From Bacteroidota bacterium (lineage in GTDB: Bacteria; Bacteroidota; Bacteroidia; Chitinophagales; Chitinophagaceae), in the NCBI GenBank assembly GCA_029561255.1, contig JAKQJH010000383.1:1-41373 (forward strand): a stretch of 41,373 nucleotides of DNA, given 5' to 3'. Position 1 is the stretch's first letter. Each line of letters starts with the position of its first letter. Below, piece by piece: positions 34,501 through 41,097 of the stretch. The position numbers and the translations under genes are program-made. The notes beneath the pieces are model-generated. The model ran no database searches and was not told where the DNA came from. It saw only the letters and a program-made list of their open reading frames with translations.

Positions 34501-34763
34501 ATCGCTGTACCTGACGGAATTTGTCCGGCTGTAAATGAATAGGCGCCAACACTACTGGTTGTGGCAGATGCGAGCAACACTTCAGCTGCATTGTATGCCC
34601 GAACTACCACACCTTGCACCAGTGGCTCTGTATAAGCTGTCGCGGCCTGTCTTGTGCCATTTCCATTATAATCTCTGAAAACAATGCCCGAAACCTGGGC
34701 CGATACAACTTGATGCAGGAATACAGAGGCTACTAAAAGCAGCAGATAGTTGGTTTTATTCAT
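28590..34763 (-). CDS. Giant SdrD-B repeat adhesin-like protein with T9SS sorting domain
   Basis: A 2057-residue secreted protein. The signal peptide ends near residue 22 (VVSAQ), followed by one SdrD-B-like unit (VSGIVFRDYNGNGTRQ). Residues 140-710 look propeller-like (MEISDDGQFLFVTNFYD, FALKYSRGKLYIGS, SDIEFDSDGTMILGF). From 714 to about 1865 come nine further SdrD-B units of about 120 residues, with consensus IGDxVWxDxDxDGVQDxxEPGIAGVTV; the acidic loops probably bind calcium. Then follow the Fn3-like domain (LKWKVSEEQLVAAYIVEYSSD) and a sorting domain (VYPNPSVNG). It probably forms a long rigid surface stalk. Start: ATG at 34763, eight bases from a large inverted repeat. Confidence 0.9.
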   Translation of the reverse strand: MNKTNYLLLLVASVFLHQVVSAQVSGIVFRDYNGNGTRQAATAYTEPLVQGVVVRAYNAAEVLLASATTSSVGAYSFTAGQIPSGTAIRLEFTIPSSGSCLVNSAFDFASGSGATHGTAVRFLTAGAGAVNINFAINDPNDYLSTAAPFTAAFLFTNRYHSGNATGSGTSAAGGVFYKMSYTVKGQTTLPASGLLATNAQIGTCYGIAYSKQADRVFTSAFLKRHNGLGPANGTFNNAPGAIYMINPNLTAGTGAASYFSSLDALGYPTHNSTGSPAYGAGTSYTLTGTGYGATVSYPANGLGVIGTNVNRGLPNDSTTRSNDPAAFGQVGKVSLGDMEISDDGQFLFVTNFYDRKLYQLQLNNVKNPTSATVVNSWSLPNPPLRSTSGIPSAAATYTGASDGTNFYDGTRGLQRPFALKYSRGKLYIGSVTTGEGTGAVSTQDNNTGNPEYTDLWAYVWEFNPTSGTFTSTPVLQFPLNFNRGTNGDGLSETWRPWTNTLPSPWTGTAPGFSQYQQPMFSDIEFDSDGTMILGFRDRFGDQSGYDQSGLNGTVRFAGQAMGDMYRAYYNSSSCVFELEQNAKEGPSSPKVATAGANNGDGPSNYTTNNGEFYYRDEVYNANTGATVGTFHLNTVSGALAIIKGTDSVVVTTMDPLRAWSSGISWFGSAGGDNGRDYEMFAGAGAGTFPAPAVGATGKANGLGDIELLSAVAPTELGNRLWNDANGDGIQNAGESGLANVTLELYSNGVDGLPGTGDDQLLGTTTTNGSGEWYFNTGNVTDGDPTTGGNQAGPQPGIPYNIRVGSADWTGGAGTGDLANYRLSVTDKLCAGAADLSDNDASLSSGNIPMISLTIAAAGQNNHDLDFGFTPLARVGDKVWRDDDQDGVQDTGEPGVAGITVTLYASDGTTVLATTTTDAYGSYYFDQLAAGNYIIGVTLPVNYQFTSSTGTSEADGTNSDVSSSTGKTTAITLSAAENQQQIDAGIIYTPSLTNSIGDRIWLDLDGNGSQNGTEPGLSGVTITLYASDGVTVIATTVSDANGQFNFTGLPASTDYVLGITQPAGLLLTSSSGTTGANNTVNSDFSSSTGKTGLVSSGTAGSQVKGIDAGFVTQPAASAVIGDRVWLDIPGGTAGVQDATEPGIAGVTVNLYRDSNGDGSISGAEAATPFSTTVSDAYGHYIFNNLTAAVSTGSLYQVEFVLPAGYTRTTADQGADDAVDSDADATTGRTIAYRLLPGQRNLSLDAGLVLSSPAGTSRIGDKVWFDADADGVQDATEPGIAGVTVTLYNSSGTAVASTTTDANGNYQFVQLAAGSYSVGFSNLPAGYSFIPIWSTDDANATNSDVNPGTGRTALISLSAGENETDVDAGLYAGIAAGLGSIGNKVWYDITGGTSGVQDAGETGVPGVTVSLLDAGADGIVGNGDDGSTRSTITNAKGEYIFTDLPAGNYAVQFSTLPASYTATTQNAGADDTRDSDGGAIGTGGAPAGASRTAVLSLTEGEDNMSVDLGLVPPAGTNSLGNLVWFDANNDGLQAGEQGMTGILVTLYNGSGTAVATTVTNENGEYLFSGLADGSYSVGFTNLPAGFDFSTPSATNDATGSDANRATGRTTTVTLNAGNRNDRTLDAGLISTRAVIGNYVWLDTDGNGIQDNDGSEPPVPGVTVTVYRPGFGPDGIAGNSDDALPVASMITDQNGEYRFGNLLPGDYQLEFGTLPAGLVFTANDAGGDDALDSDANPATGLTGTITLSAGETDLSADAGLFKPRAVIGNYIWSDSNGNGIQDPDERGFAGVLITLFNNLGVAVAATITDAQGWYQFPNVAPGTYSMQFTNLPAAVTFTTADAGGDDAADSDVSGATIPGITVSTTTTNLTFDGGLLNAVTLPVFIQAFTAVPAGQTVQLKWKVSEEQLVAAYIVEYSSDASNWTVLGSVAATGAEQYSYLHLSPIKGANFYRIRVVDADASYKFTEVRSVYLQKGNSLLVYPNPSVNGLVYVRLPEQIVGKGVTITVYALNGQQVTRVYLAAAGQTEQLKLNGLANGQYILQLKAPAAGYSETSRLEVMK

Positions 34764-34770
34764 ATGAAAT

Positions 34771-34842
34771 TGATATAACTAAGTTTACTAATTTTACACC
34801 TAAATAAATATAGGTGTAAAATTAGTAAACTTAGTTATATCA
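34771..34842. repeat. Perfect 32-bp inverted repeat with 8-base loop
   Basis: The arms 34771-34802 and 34811-34842 are exact reverse complements, very AT-rich, with loop AATAAATA. The repeat fills most of the space between the lipoprotein stop (34880) and the SdrD-B ATG (34763). There is no T tract after it on the minus strand. It could be a terminator or attenuator, a message-stability hairpin, a dimer-binding site, or a small mobile element remnant. Confidence 0.9.
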
Positions 34843-34879
34843 GAAAATTATAAAACTCAAACTAATCAACGTTAGTGCG

Positions 34880-35788
34880 CTATTTACTGATCCAACTTTC
34901 GGATCCGGCGTCATACAGAAAAGAATAGACAGTCTCTTTTTTCTCCCGTTGTGGTATGAGATTATAGTTGAAAGACATCCCGTAAACAAACAAATTACCC
35001 ATATTGTCTGTCCGGATCCGCCGCACTTTATCATCTCCCGATGGACCCATCCCCGCGATAGAAAATACCTTTTCCGGCTTACCGGAAAACCGGCCCTTAC
35101 TATCCAGCTCAACCGAAAACACATCACTGCTTCGCCCGGTACCATAATACAGACAACGCTTGCCGGTGATATAGGAAATGCCCATCCCCATTGCATCTGT
35201 GGCCATAAGCTGATCGGTAATTTTTCCGGTCACTGCGTCGATCGCGTATATACCTCCCCGTTCATATAACCGGTCACTGCCAGCCAGGGTAGATGCATAT
35301 AAAGTATTAGTCTCACACAAAAAGGCCAGCCCGATGATCCCAAACGGGTGCTGAAGACTGGTATCAGGCATCGGCAATGCAATAAACGGATCCATTACCC
35401 CTGTTGAACCATTTACTTTCCAGATCGTGTTTTGTCCGGCTATCGGATTATTGAGCACATTAATAAATGGAGCTGGTGCTGTAAAGAGATTGCCTTTATT
35501 GTCCAGTTGTATCGGAGCCAGCCAGCCTGCTTTTCGCCAGGATGGATGCTGATAAGATTTTTCAACCGGTGAAGCCGGGTTGCCCTTTTGCTTTGATTGA
35601 TTTAGCACCAGTCCCATCGTCCGGATATCGGATGTACTGAAATAGGCAAATTGCGGCTCATAGCCGAGGCTTTCCACAAAGGGCGGATTCACGGAACAGC
35701 TATTGACTGAAAATTCCGTCTCTTCCTCTTTACAGGATGAAAAAAAGAAGACCAACAACAGCAGGGATACTAAACAGTTCCTTTTCAT
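34880..35788 (-). CDS. Surface lipoprotein with propeller-like repeats
   Basis: A 302-residue lipoprotein: signal ending FFSSC (cysteine 19), followed at once by KEEE, which resembles the lipoprotein export signal that sends Bacteroidota lipoproteins to the cell surface. The mature part has repeats typical of NHL/SMP-30-type propellers: LDNKGNLFTAP, LAFLCETNTLYAST, GGIYAIDAVTGKIT, ISYITGKRCLYYGTG and RTDNMGNLFVYG. It starts three bases after the amine-oxidase-like gene, so the two belong to one operon. A partner role is plausible; in methylamine dehydrogenase the subunit bound to the quinone protein is also a propeller, though that comparison is loose. Confidence 0.8.
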   Translation of the reverse strand: MKRNCLVSLLLLVFFFSSCKEEETEFSVNSCSVNPPFVESLGYEPQFAYFSTSDIRTMGLVLNQSKQKGNPASPVEKSYQHPSWRKAGWLAPIQLDNKGNLFTAPAPFINVLNNPIAGQNTIWKVNGSTGVMDPFIALPMPDTSLQHPFGIIGLAFLCETNTLYASTLAGSDRLYERGGIYAIDAVTGKITDQLMATDAMGMGISYITGKRCLYYGTGRSSDVFSVELDSKGRFSGKPEKVFSIAGMGPSGDDKVRRIRTDNMGNLFVYGMSFNYNLIPQREKKETVYSFLYDAGSESWISK

Positions 35789-35791
35789 GTA

Positions 35792-37606
35792 TTATTGTTT
35801 ATACGGAATGAACATAGGGCCGGCAAAACAAGGATAGGTCCTCGTTTGCCACACGCCATTCTCCAATACATTTTCCGCCCAGCAATATTCATTTCCCTTC
35901 CGGTCATCATTGCGCATTTGTGCCACATACCAAAGCACCAGTGATCCCTGACTGATATCTTCCGGTGCCGGTTCAATAAACTTATCCGGACCCTGGTGAT
36001 AATCCGTATTACAACAGGGACCAATCGTAACCAGGTCGTTCTCGCCTTCATCGCGGCCAGCCGTATGCTTTGTAACATATACATAGGCAAAATCACCCCT
36101 GCCTCCATCAGCAAACTGCCCCTTGCCCGGTTCCATATAATAACCAGCCGCTCCTTCTCCGATTCTGTACTGATAACCTTCCGGAGTATACTGCGTCAGA
36201 CTACCCTGCAACTGCCATTGTTCTTTCTGCCATTGCAGCCAGCTATTCTCCTTATACTCATAAAAGCTATTGCGTGCTCCTTCAAAAGCGATCCGGAATA
36301 CCGGCCGGTAGGTACCTGTATTCCCACAGCCCCTGCCGATACTGGCACAGGACACACGGAACCGGCCATCCAGGTAAAATTCATAGCGTTGGCGGTAATT
36401 ATAATTACAGGGTGTAGGCCAACCCTCACTGCGGAATGTTTGCTCCAGCACAAAGCCCACTACTTTATTCTGCTCATCTTTCAAGGCCGCCACCTGCGGC
36501 ACTTCCCAGGCTACCACAGCGGCCTGGCTGAAATAAGGACAACCTACCGCATCACTGTAACCAAACCCATCCGTACCACTATAACTCACATGCCAGTCTA
36601 CGAGTTTCGCACTGCGTAAAACCGGTTTCCCGTTATATTTTACTTCACTGATACGCAATCCGTCACTCCCGGTCAGCATATACTTCATTTCCCAGCCATC
36701 TTTCTTTAATGGCTGTTCTACTTCACAATAACAGGAAGTGATTTTATCATCCTGGAGTTTGCGTTCAGTTACCAACGGTACAGCGGCACCGGGCTCTCCA
36801 ACCGTGGTCCAGCGGATACCAACCAGGCGGTGATCAGTGAGGTCCACTATGGCCCAAAGCGCTTTATCACCCTTCACAAAAGTGGGTGCCACACAAAGAT
36901 GCCGGCTGCGTTCACAACGGCTACGGTTAAGCGCAGTTTTGGTACTGGCCATCAGGGCTGCGGTTTCACCGGGTTTAAAGCCAAGCGCTTCCTGTACCTC
37001 CGGTGACTCCACCGCAATTTTTACCGCCAGGTCGCGTAGACGTCCTGAAATGTCCGGTTGTACTTCTTCCTGGTGATAACCGGCCAGTACCCGTTGTTGT
37101 GTTATATCGACCATAGCCACAGAAGTCAGGTTCAGGGCATAATTGTACATTTCAACCCGGTACACGGATGATAAGATATAAGGTTCCTTTACAGTAACCA
37201 GGTCGCTTTGCCGCGCCGGATACACTCCGAAAATTTCATTGCGGAAAGGCTGACGGGTCTGCGGATCCAAAACATGTCTGGTGAAATCCGTATTGCGGAG
37301 CGCAATCATTTCAGCCAATTGTTGCTGACTGTTCATACTATCCCGGCAAAGCAGCACCGGAATCGGCTGAGCCAATGCCAGGGTAATCTCCTTCACCCGT
37401 TCCTGGATAAAGGGCTGTTTGCTGAAACTGTCAATGGGTAACAAAACCGCATTCTTTGCATCATCATTATAAGCAGGCCATTCTTTGGAAGCCGGTCCGG
37501 CATTTCCGCAGGCATACAATAACAGCAGGGCCATATACAGTACAACAGGCAACAGTATCAACCGATGCAAACCGGTCTTACCGGAACGGATTAGCATATT
37601 GTTCAT
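35792..37606 (-). CDS. Copper-amine-oxidase-like lipoprotein lacking copper ligands
   Basis: A 604-residue protein with a lipobox-like end to its signal (LYAC, cysteine 33). Residues 145-210 resemble the amine oxidase N3 domain (VAMVDITQQRVLAGYHQEE, SPEVQEALG). Residues 310-604 resemble a shortened catalytic domain: GLRISEVKYNGKPVL (316-330), the TPQ-site motif TPCNYNY (398-404) followed by RYEFYLDGRF, YVYVTKH (508-514) and LVLWYV (556-561). The candidate cofactor tyrosine is Y402. The normal His-x-His copper pair is absent (no HxH occurs anywhere), and the third histidine region after LVLWY reads AQMRNDD. The catalytic aspartate is unclear (D337, D346 or D352). There are thirteen cysteines besides the lipid one. 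It overlaps the di-heme gene by 29 bases. Confidence 0.8.
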   Translation of the reverse strand: MNNMLIRSGKTGLHRLILLPVVLYMALLLLYACGNAGPASKEWPAYNDDAKNAVLLPIDSFSKQPFIQERVKEITLALAQPIPVLLCRDSMNSQQQLAEMIALRNTDFTRHVLDPQTRQPFRNEIFGVYPARQSDLVTVKEPYILSSVYRVEMYNYALNLTSVAMVDITQQRVLAGYHQEEVQPDISGRLRDLAVKIAVESPEVQEALGFKPGETAALMASTKTALNRSRCERSRHLCVAPTFVKGDKALWAIVDLTDHRLVGIRWTTVGEPGAAVPLVTERKLQDDKITSCYCEVEQPLKKDGWEMKYMLTGSDGLRISEVKYNGKPVLRSAKLVDWHVSYSGTDGFGYSDAVGCPYFSQAAVVAWEVPQVAALKDEQNKVVGFVLEQTFRSEGWPTPCNYNYRQRYEFYLDGRFRVSCASIGRGCGNTGTYRPVFRIAFEGARNSFYEYKENSWLQWQKEQWQLQGSLTQYTPEGYQYRIGEGAAGYYMEPGKGQFADGGRGDFAYVYVTKHTAGRDEGENDLVTIGPCCNTDYHQGPDKFIEPAPEDISQGSLVLWYVAQMRNDDRKGNEYCWAENVLENGVWQTRTYPCFAGPMFIPYKQ

Positions 37607-38747
37607 TTTTTATCAAAGCAGTGTCGGACAGACTGTAAAGAAATGAAATCAGGTCTTCCCGTTCAGCTGCGGTTAATGTAAATCCTTTTATCAGTTCATG
37701 CTTATAGGGGTTTGACCGGCCATCTCCCCCGGGTTGTAACCGCCCTCCCCGCTCATACACCCTGATCACATCTGCGAGTGACAAAGCACTGCCATCGTGA
37801 TAATAAGGCGCGGTAAAAGCCAGGTTACGCAATGTCGGCACCCTGAACTTTCCTTCATCGGCCACATTACCGGTTAATTGGTACAATCCCCGGTCAGCTG
37901 CAGGATAACCACCCTTGCCGCCAATATTATACAATCCCGTATTAAAATAAAAATCCGTTTTGCCAGACGCCTCTTTTAGTACTGGCGTTGAGAAATTAAT
38001 ACCTGCATGACAGGAATAACATTGCAAGGCAGGTGAATAAAACAACTGCCTGCCTCTTTTCGCTGCGGCACTAAGCGGGTACTGACTGCTGTCACGCAGG
38101 TACCTGTCCCATGGCGCATCTGCACTTATAATTGTTTTTACAAATACGGCTATTGACTGCCGGATATGCTCCCAGCTGACCGGATCAGCTGCGTCAGGAA
38201 AAGCAGCCGCGAACAAACCAGGGTACCGGGTATCTTCCCGCAAACGGGAAAGTATATGCGCTTCTTTTCCTTTTACACCCATTTCCGGCGGGTGTTCATT
38301 CAATAAGGGTAACAACATCTGGGCTTCGGGAAAATGAAGCGTACTGTCAGCCCCCGTCAGGTACCGGTTATACACAAGGTTGATCAGGGGACGACTGTTG
38401 CGCTGATGCAGGTCACCATACACTCCGGCAGAGCGGGTATAGTTATCAGTAAAAGAATACTCCTGTGCATGGCAACTGGCACAGGCTTTTGTATTATTAG
38501 CCGATAAACGATTATCATAAAACAGGTAACGGCCCAGTACCCTTTTTTCTTCACTGTATGGATTTGCGGGGTCGCTATAAACACTATCCCTGTGTTGTTC
38601 CGGTAACCAGGACAAGAAGTCTTTAACCCGCGACTGTTTTGTCTGGCAACTGTTCAGCCCGGCAATACAACATGCAAACAGCAGAACAATCGTACCTGAA
38701 ACAGTACGTATCAGTTTTACAGCAAAAAGTGATTTCACTTCTTTCAT
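37578..38747 (-). CDS. MauG / cytochrome c peroxidase-like di-heme lipoprotein
   Basis: A 389-residue protein taken from the ATG at 38747; a TTG three codons upstream is less likely. The signal ends in LNSC (cysteine 34), so it is a lipoprotein. Two heme-c sites are present: CASCH (89-93) and CYSCH (243-247). Family motifs include GRYLFYDNRLSANNTKACASCH-type spacing, PPEMGVKG and VPTLRNLAFTAPYYHDGS. There is no methionine anywhere after the second heme, where bacterial cytochrome c peroxidases place their axial Met; Y331 in VIRVYERGG is at about the position of the MauG tyrosine ligand (84 residues after the heme histidine; 89 in MauG). It heads the lipoprotein operon and overlaps the amine-oxidase-like gene. 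Confidence 0.9.
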   Translation of the reverse strand: MKEVKSLFAVKLIRTVSGTIVLLFACCIAGLNSCQTKQSRVKDFLSWLPEQHRDSVYSDPANPYSEEKRVLGRYLFYDNRLSANNTKACASCHAQEYSFTDNYTRSAGVYGDLHQRNSRPLINLVYNRYLTGADSTLHFPEAQMLLPLLNEHPPEMGVKGKEAHILSRLREDTRYPGLFAAAFPDAADPVSWEHIRQSIAVFVKTIISADAPWDRYLRDSSQYPLSAAAKRGRQLFYSPALQCYSCHAGINFSTPVLKEASGKTDFYFNTGLYNIGGKGGYPAADRGLYQLTGNVADEGKFRVPTLRNLAFTAPYYHDGSALSLADVIRVYERGGRLQPGGDGRSNPYKHELIKGFTLTAAEREDLISFLYSLSDTALIKNEQYANPFR

Positions 38748-38761
38748 CCGGTTCAATCATT

Positions 38762-38796
38762 AAAAAAAGGGCTCTACCCGCAGGTACAGCCCTTTT
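38762..38796 (-). terminator. Intrinsic terminator of the ATP synthase operon
   Basis: A 14-base stem with one C-C mismatch (38765-38778 with 38783-38796), loop CGCA and seven T on the minus strand, 20 bases after the atpA stop. Confidence 0.9.
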
Positions 38797-38815
38797 GCAA
38801 CATCATACTGATGGA

Positions 38816-40393
38816 TTATTTATACTGAGGAATCAGTCCGTTGGCCAGTTCGACCATCTTCTTGAGTCCTTCTTCCGGCAGGTTACCTTTCTTGAACTCA
38901 GCCAGCACATCGGGCAGTTTGTTCTCCATTTCCATCAGGAAATGCTCTTCAAACTCTTTCACGCGCTTCACCGCTACTTCCTTCAACAGTCCGTTGGTAC
39001 CCAGGTAAATGATCGCTACCTGTTTTTCCACGGAGAACGGAGAGTATTGGGGCTGTTTCAGCACTTCCACGTTACGGGCACCTTTATCGATTACATTCTT
39101 GGTAGCCGCATCGAGGTCACCACCGAATTTAGAGAAGGCTTCCAGCTCACGGTAAAGGGCCTGGTCCAGTTTCAGCGTACCGGCCACTTTCTTCATGGAT
39201 TTGATCTGAGCGTTACCACCCACACGGCTAACCGAAATACCTACGTTGATCGCCGGACGGATACCGGAGAGGAACAGGTTCGTCTCGAGGAAGATCTGTC
39301 CATCGGTAATAGAGATCACGTTCGTGGGGATATAGGCAGATACGTCACCCGCCTGTGTTTCGATGATCGGAAGAGCGGTCAGTGAACCACCCCCTTTGAT
39401 CAGGTGACGGATACTGTCGGGAACGTCGTTCATATTCTTAGCTACCGCATCGTCATTGATCACTTTCGCAGCACGCTCGAGCAGACGGCTATGCAGATAG
39501 AATACGTCACCAGGATAAGCTTCACGACCTGGAGGGCGACGGAGCAGCAGGGATACCTCGCGGTAAGCCACGGCCTGTTTGGACAAGTCATCATAGATGA
39601 TCAGGGCCGGACGACCGGTATCACGGAAGAACTCACCAATCGCCGCACCGGCAAAGGGAGCATAGAACTGTAACGGAGCGGGATCAGAAGCAGAAGCGGC
39701 AACGATCACGGTATAATCCATGGCGCCATTGTCCTGCAGGGTTTTCATCACACCGGCAATGGTGGATGCTTTCTGACCGATCGCTACGTAGATACAATAT
39801 ACAGGCTTACCTGCTTTGTAGAATTCTTTCTGATTGATGATGGTATCGATACAGATAGCTGTTTTACCGGTCTGACGGTCACCGATCACCAGCTCACGCT
39901 GACCACGGCCGATGGGGATCATCGCGTCGATCGCCTTGATACCGGTTTGCAGGGGCTCTTTTACCGGCTCACGGAAGATAACACCGGGGGCTTTACGCTC
40001 CAGCGGCATTTCATAACGCTCACCAGTGATGGGGCCTTTACCATCGATCGGCTGACCGAGGGTATTTACCACACGGCCTACCATGCCTTCACCTACTTTA
40101 ATAGAAGCGATTTGTCCGGTACGTTTTACTTTAGAACCTTCCTGGATACCGGCGGTTTCACCCATCAGTACCACACCCACATTGTCTTCTTCGAGGTTCA
40201 GGGCGATGGCACGCACCCCTGTTTCAAACTCCACCAGTTCACCATAACGCACATTACCCAGACCATACACACGGGCAATACCGTCACCAATTTGCAATAC
40301 AGTACCAACTTCTTCCAGGTCGGCGTTGGCGTTAAAGTTGCTCAGCTGCTGGCGCAGGATGGCACTTATTTCATCTGGTTTAATTTCAGGCAT
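38816..40393 (-). CDS. atpA: F1Fo ATP synthase alpha subunit
   Basis: A 525-residue F1 alpha subunit. Walker A is GDRQTGKT (171-178). Other signatures are [43 protein letters not shown] and the arginine-bearing [17 protein letters not shown]. It forms the alpha3beta3 hexamer on the cytoplasmic face of the inner membrane; the alpha sites bind nucleotide without catalysis. It lies 27 bases after atpH and is followed by a terminator. The gamma gene, usually next in Bacteroidota, is not here. Confidence 0.98.
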   Translation of the reverse strand: MPEIKPDEISAILRQQLSNFNANADLEEVGTVLQIGDGIARVYGLGNVRYGELVEFETGVRAIALNLEEDNVGVVLMGETAGIQEGSKVKRTGQIASIKVGEGMVGRVVNTLGQPIDGKGPITGERYEMPLERKAPGVIFREPVKEPLQTGIKAIDAMIPIGRGQRELVIGDRQTGKTAICIDTIINQKEFYKAGKPVYCIYVAIGQKASTIAGVMKTLQDNGAMDYTVIVAASASDPAPLQFYAPFAGAAIGEFFRDTGRPALIIYDDLSKQAVAYREVSLLLRRPPGREAYPGDVFYLHSRLLERAAKVINDDAVAKNMNDVPDSIRHLIKGGGSLTALPIIETQAGDVSAYIPTNVISITDGQIFLETNLFLSGIRPAINVGISVSRVGGNAQIKSMKKVAGTLKLDQALYRELEAFSKFGGDLDAATKNVIDKGARNVEVLKQPQYSPFSVEKQVAIIYLGTNGLLKEVAVKRVKEFEEHFLMEMENKLPDVLAEFKKGNLPEEGLKKMVELANGLIPQYK

Positions 40394-40420
40394 ATCTGTC
40401 TCTTTTTATTACTTTAAAAA

Positions 40421-40984
40421 TTAGCGGATCTTATAAATAAAATCGTTGTTCTCAAATTGCTTGGCAATGGCACGCAGGTCATAGGCCACACTGGCATCTA
40501 TCAGCTGATCACCTACCTGCAGCACAAAACCGCCGATCAGTTCCGGATTCACTTTCTCTTCCACTTCTACTTTCTCAAAACCGGCAGACTTTTTCACTTG
40601 CTCCACGATAGCACTACGCATACTGTCGGTTACAGGCGTAGCTGTAGTCAGTTGTACGGTACGGATCTTATGATGTGCTTTATATGCCGCAATAAAGGCA
40701 TTCACAATCTCGGGCAGGAAACGCTCCCGGTTCTTGGCCACCAGCAGGCGGTTGAACCCAGCCGTCAGTTCGCTGATATTACCGGCTGTTACAGCTTCAA
40801 TGATCTTTCTTTTTGTATCATTCTTAATGATCGGACTGCGGAGCAGGTTCACAAAATCACGGTTGCTCTTGCAGACCGCCTGCAGCCATTGCATATCCGC
40901 ATAGACTTTCTCCAGCTCACCTCTTTCGATGGCCAGATCCAGGATCGATTTCGCGTATCTTGATGCTAAACGAGGATTCTGCAT
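40421..40984 (-). CDS. atpH: F1Fo ATP synthase delta subunit
   Basis: A 187-residue delta (OSCP-like) subunit linking the b-subunit stalk to F1. It begins with the family's helical start (PRLASRYAKSILDLAIERGELE) and ends with the beta region VNPELIGGFVLQVGDQLIDASVAYDL, typical of the C-terminus. It lies between atpF and atpA in the usual order. The gap upstream to atpF is 113 bases, long for this operon, and is filled with 7-base repeats. Confidence 0.96.
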   Translation of the reverse strand: MQNPRLASRYAKSILDLAIERGELEKVYADMQWLQAVCKSNRDFVNLLRSPIIKNDTKRKIIEAVTAGNISELTAGFNRLLVAKNRERFLPEIVNAFIAAYKAHHKIRTVQLTTATPVTDSMRSAIVEQVKKSAGFEKVEVEEKVNPELIGGFVLQVGDQLIDASVAYDLRAIAKQFENNDFIYKIR

Positions 40985-40993
40985 ATTGTTCGG

Positions 40994-41035
40994 TTGAGAG
41001 TTGAGAGTTTTGAGTTGAGTGTTTAGAGTCTTGTG
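40994..41035 (+). repeat. Period-7 repeat array, TTGAGAG type
   Basis: Six consecutive 7-base units: TTGAGAG, TTGAGAG, TTTTGAG, TTGAGTG, TTTAGAG and TCTTGTG. The copies decay along the array. It lies between atpH and atpF. Confidence 0.75.
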
Positions 41036-41062
41036 ATCAGGGTTGAATGGTCATCCTAAAGG

Positions 41063-41090
41063 ACTCGTAGCTCGTACCTCGTAACTCGTA
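41063..41090 (-). repeat. Period-7 repeat array, TACGAGN type
   Basis: Four exact units of NCTCGTA on the plus strand (ACTCGTA, GCTCGTA, CCTCGTA, ACTCGTA), that is TACGAGN on the minus strand. It faces the TTGAGAG array across a 27-base spacer. Confidence 0.85.
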
Positions 41091-41097
41091 CCTTTTC

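Noticed and set aside
28590-34763. Repetitive DNA that might suggest a CRISPR or satellite
   Set aside because: The repeats are protein-coding SdrD-B units of variable sequence in one open frame.
34858-34865. TTAGTTTG near-match to a -7 box before the SdrD-B gene
   Set aside because: One mismatch, no TTG partner, and the large hairpin lies between it and the gene.
38639-39385. 248-codon open frame on the plus strand opposite atpA
   Set aside because: Antisense of conserved atpA codons; codon content explains the open frame.
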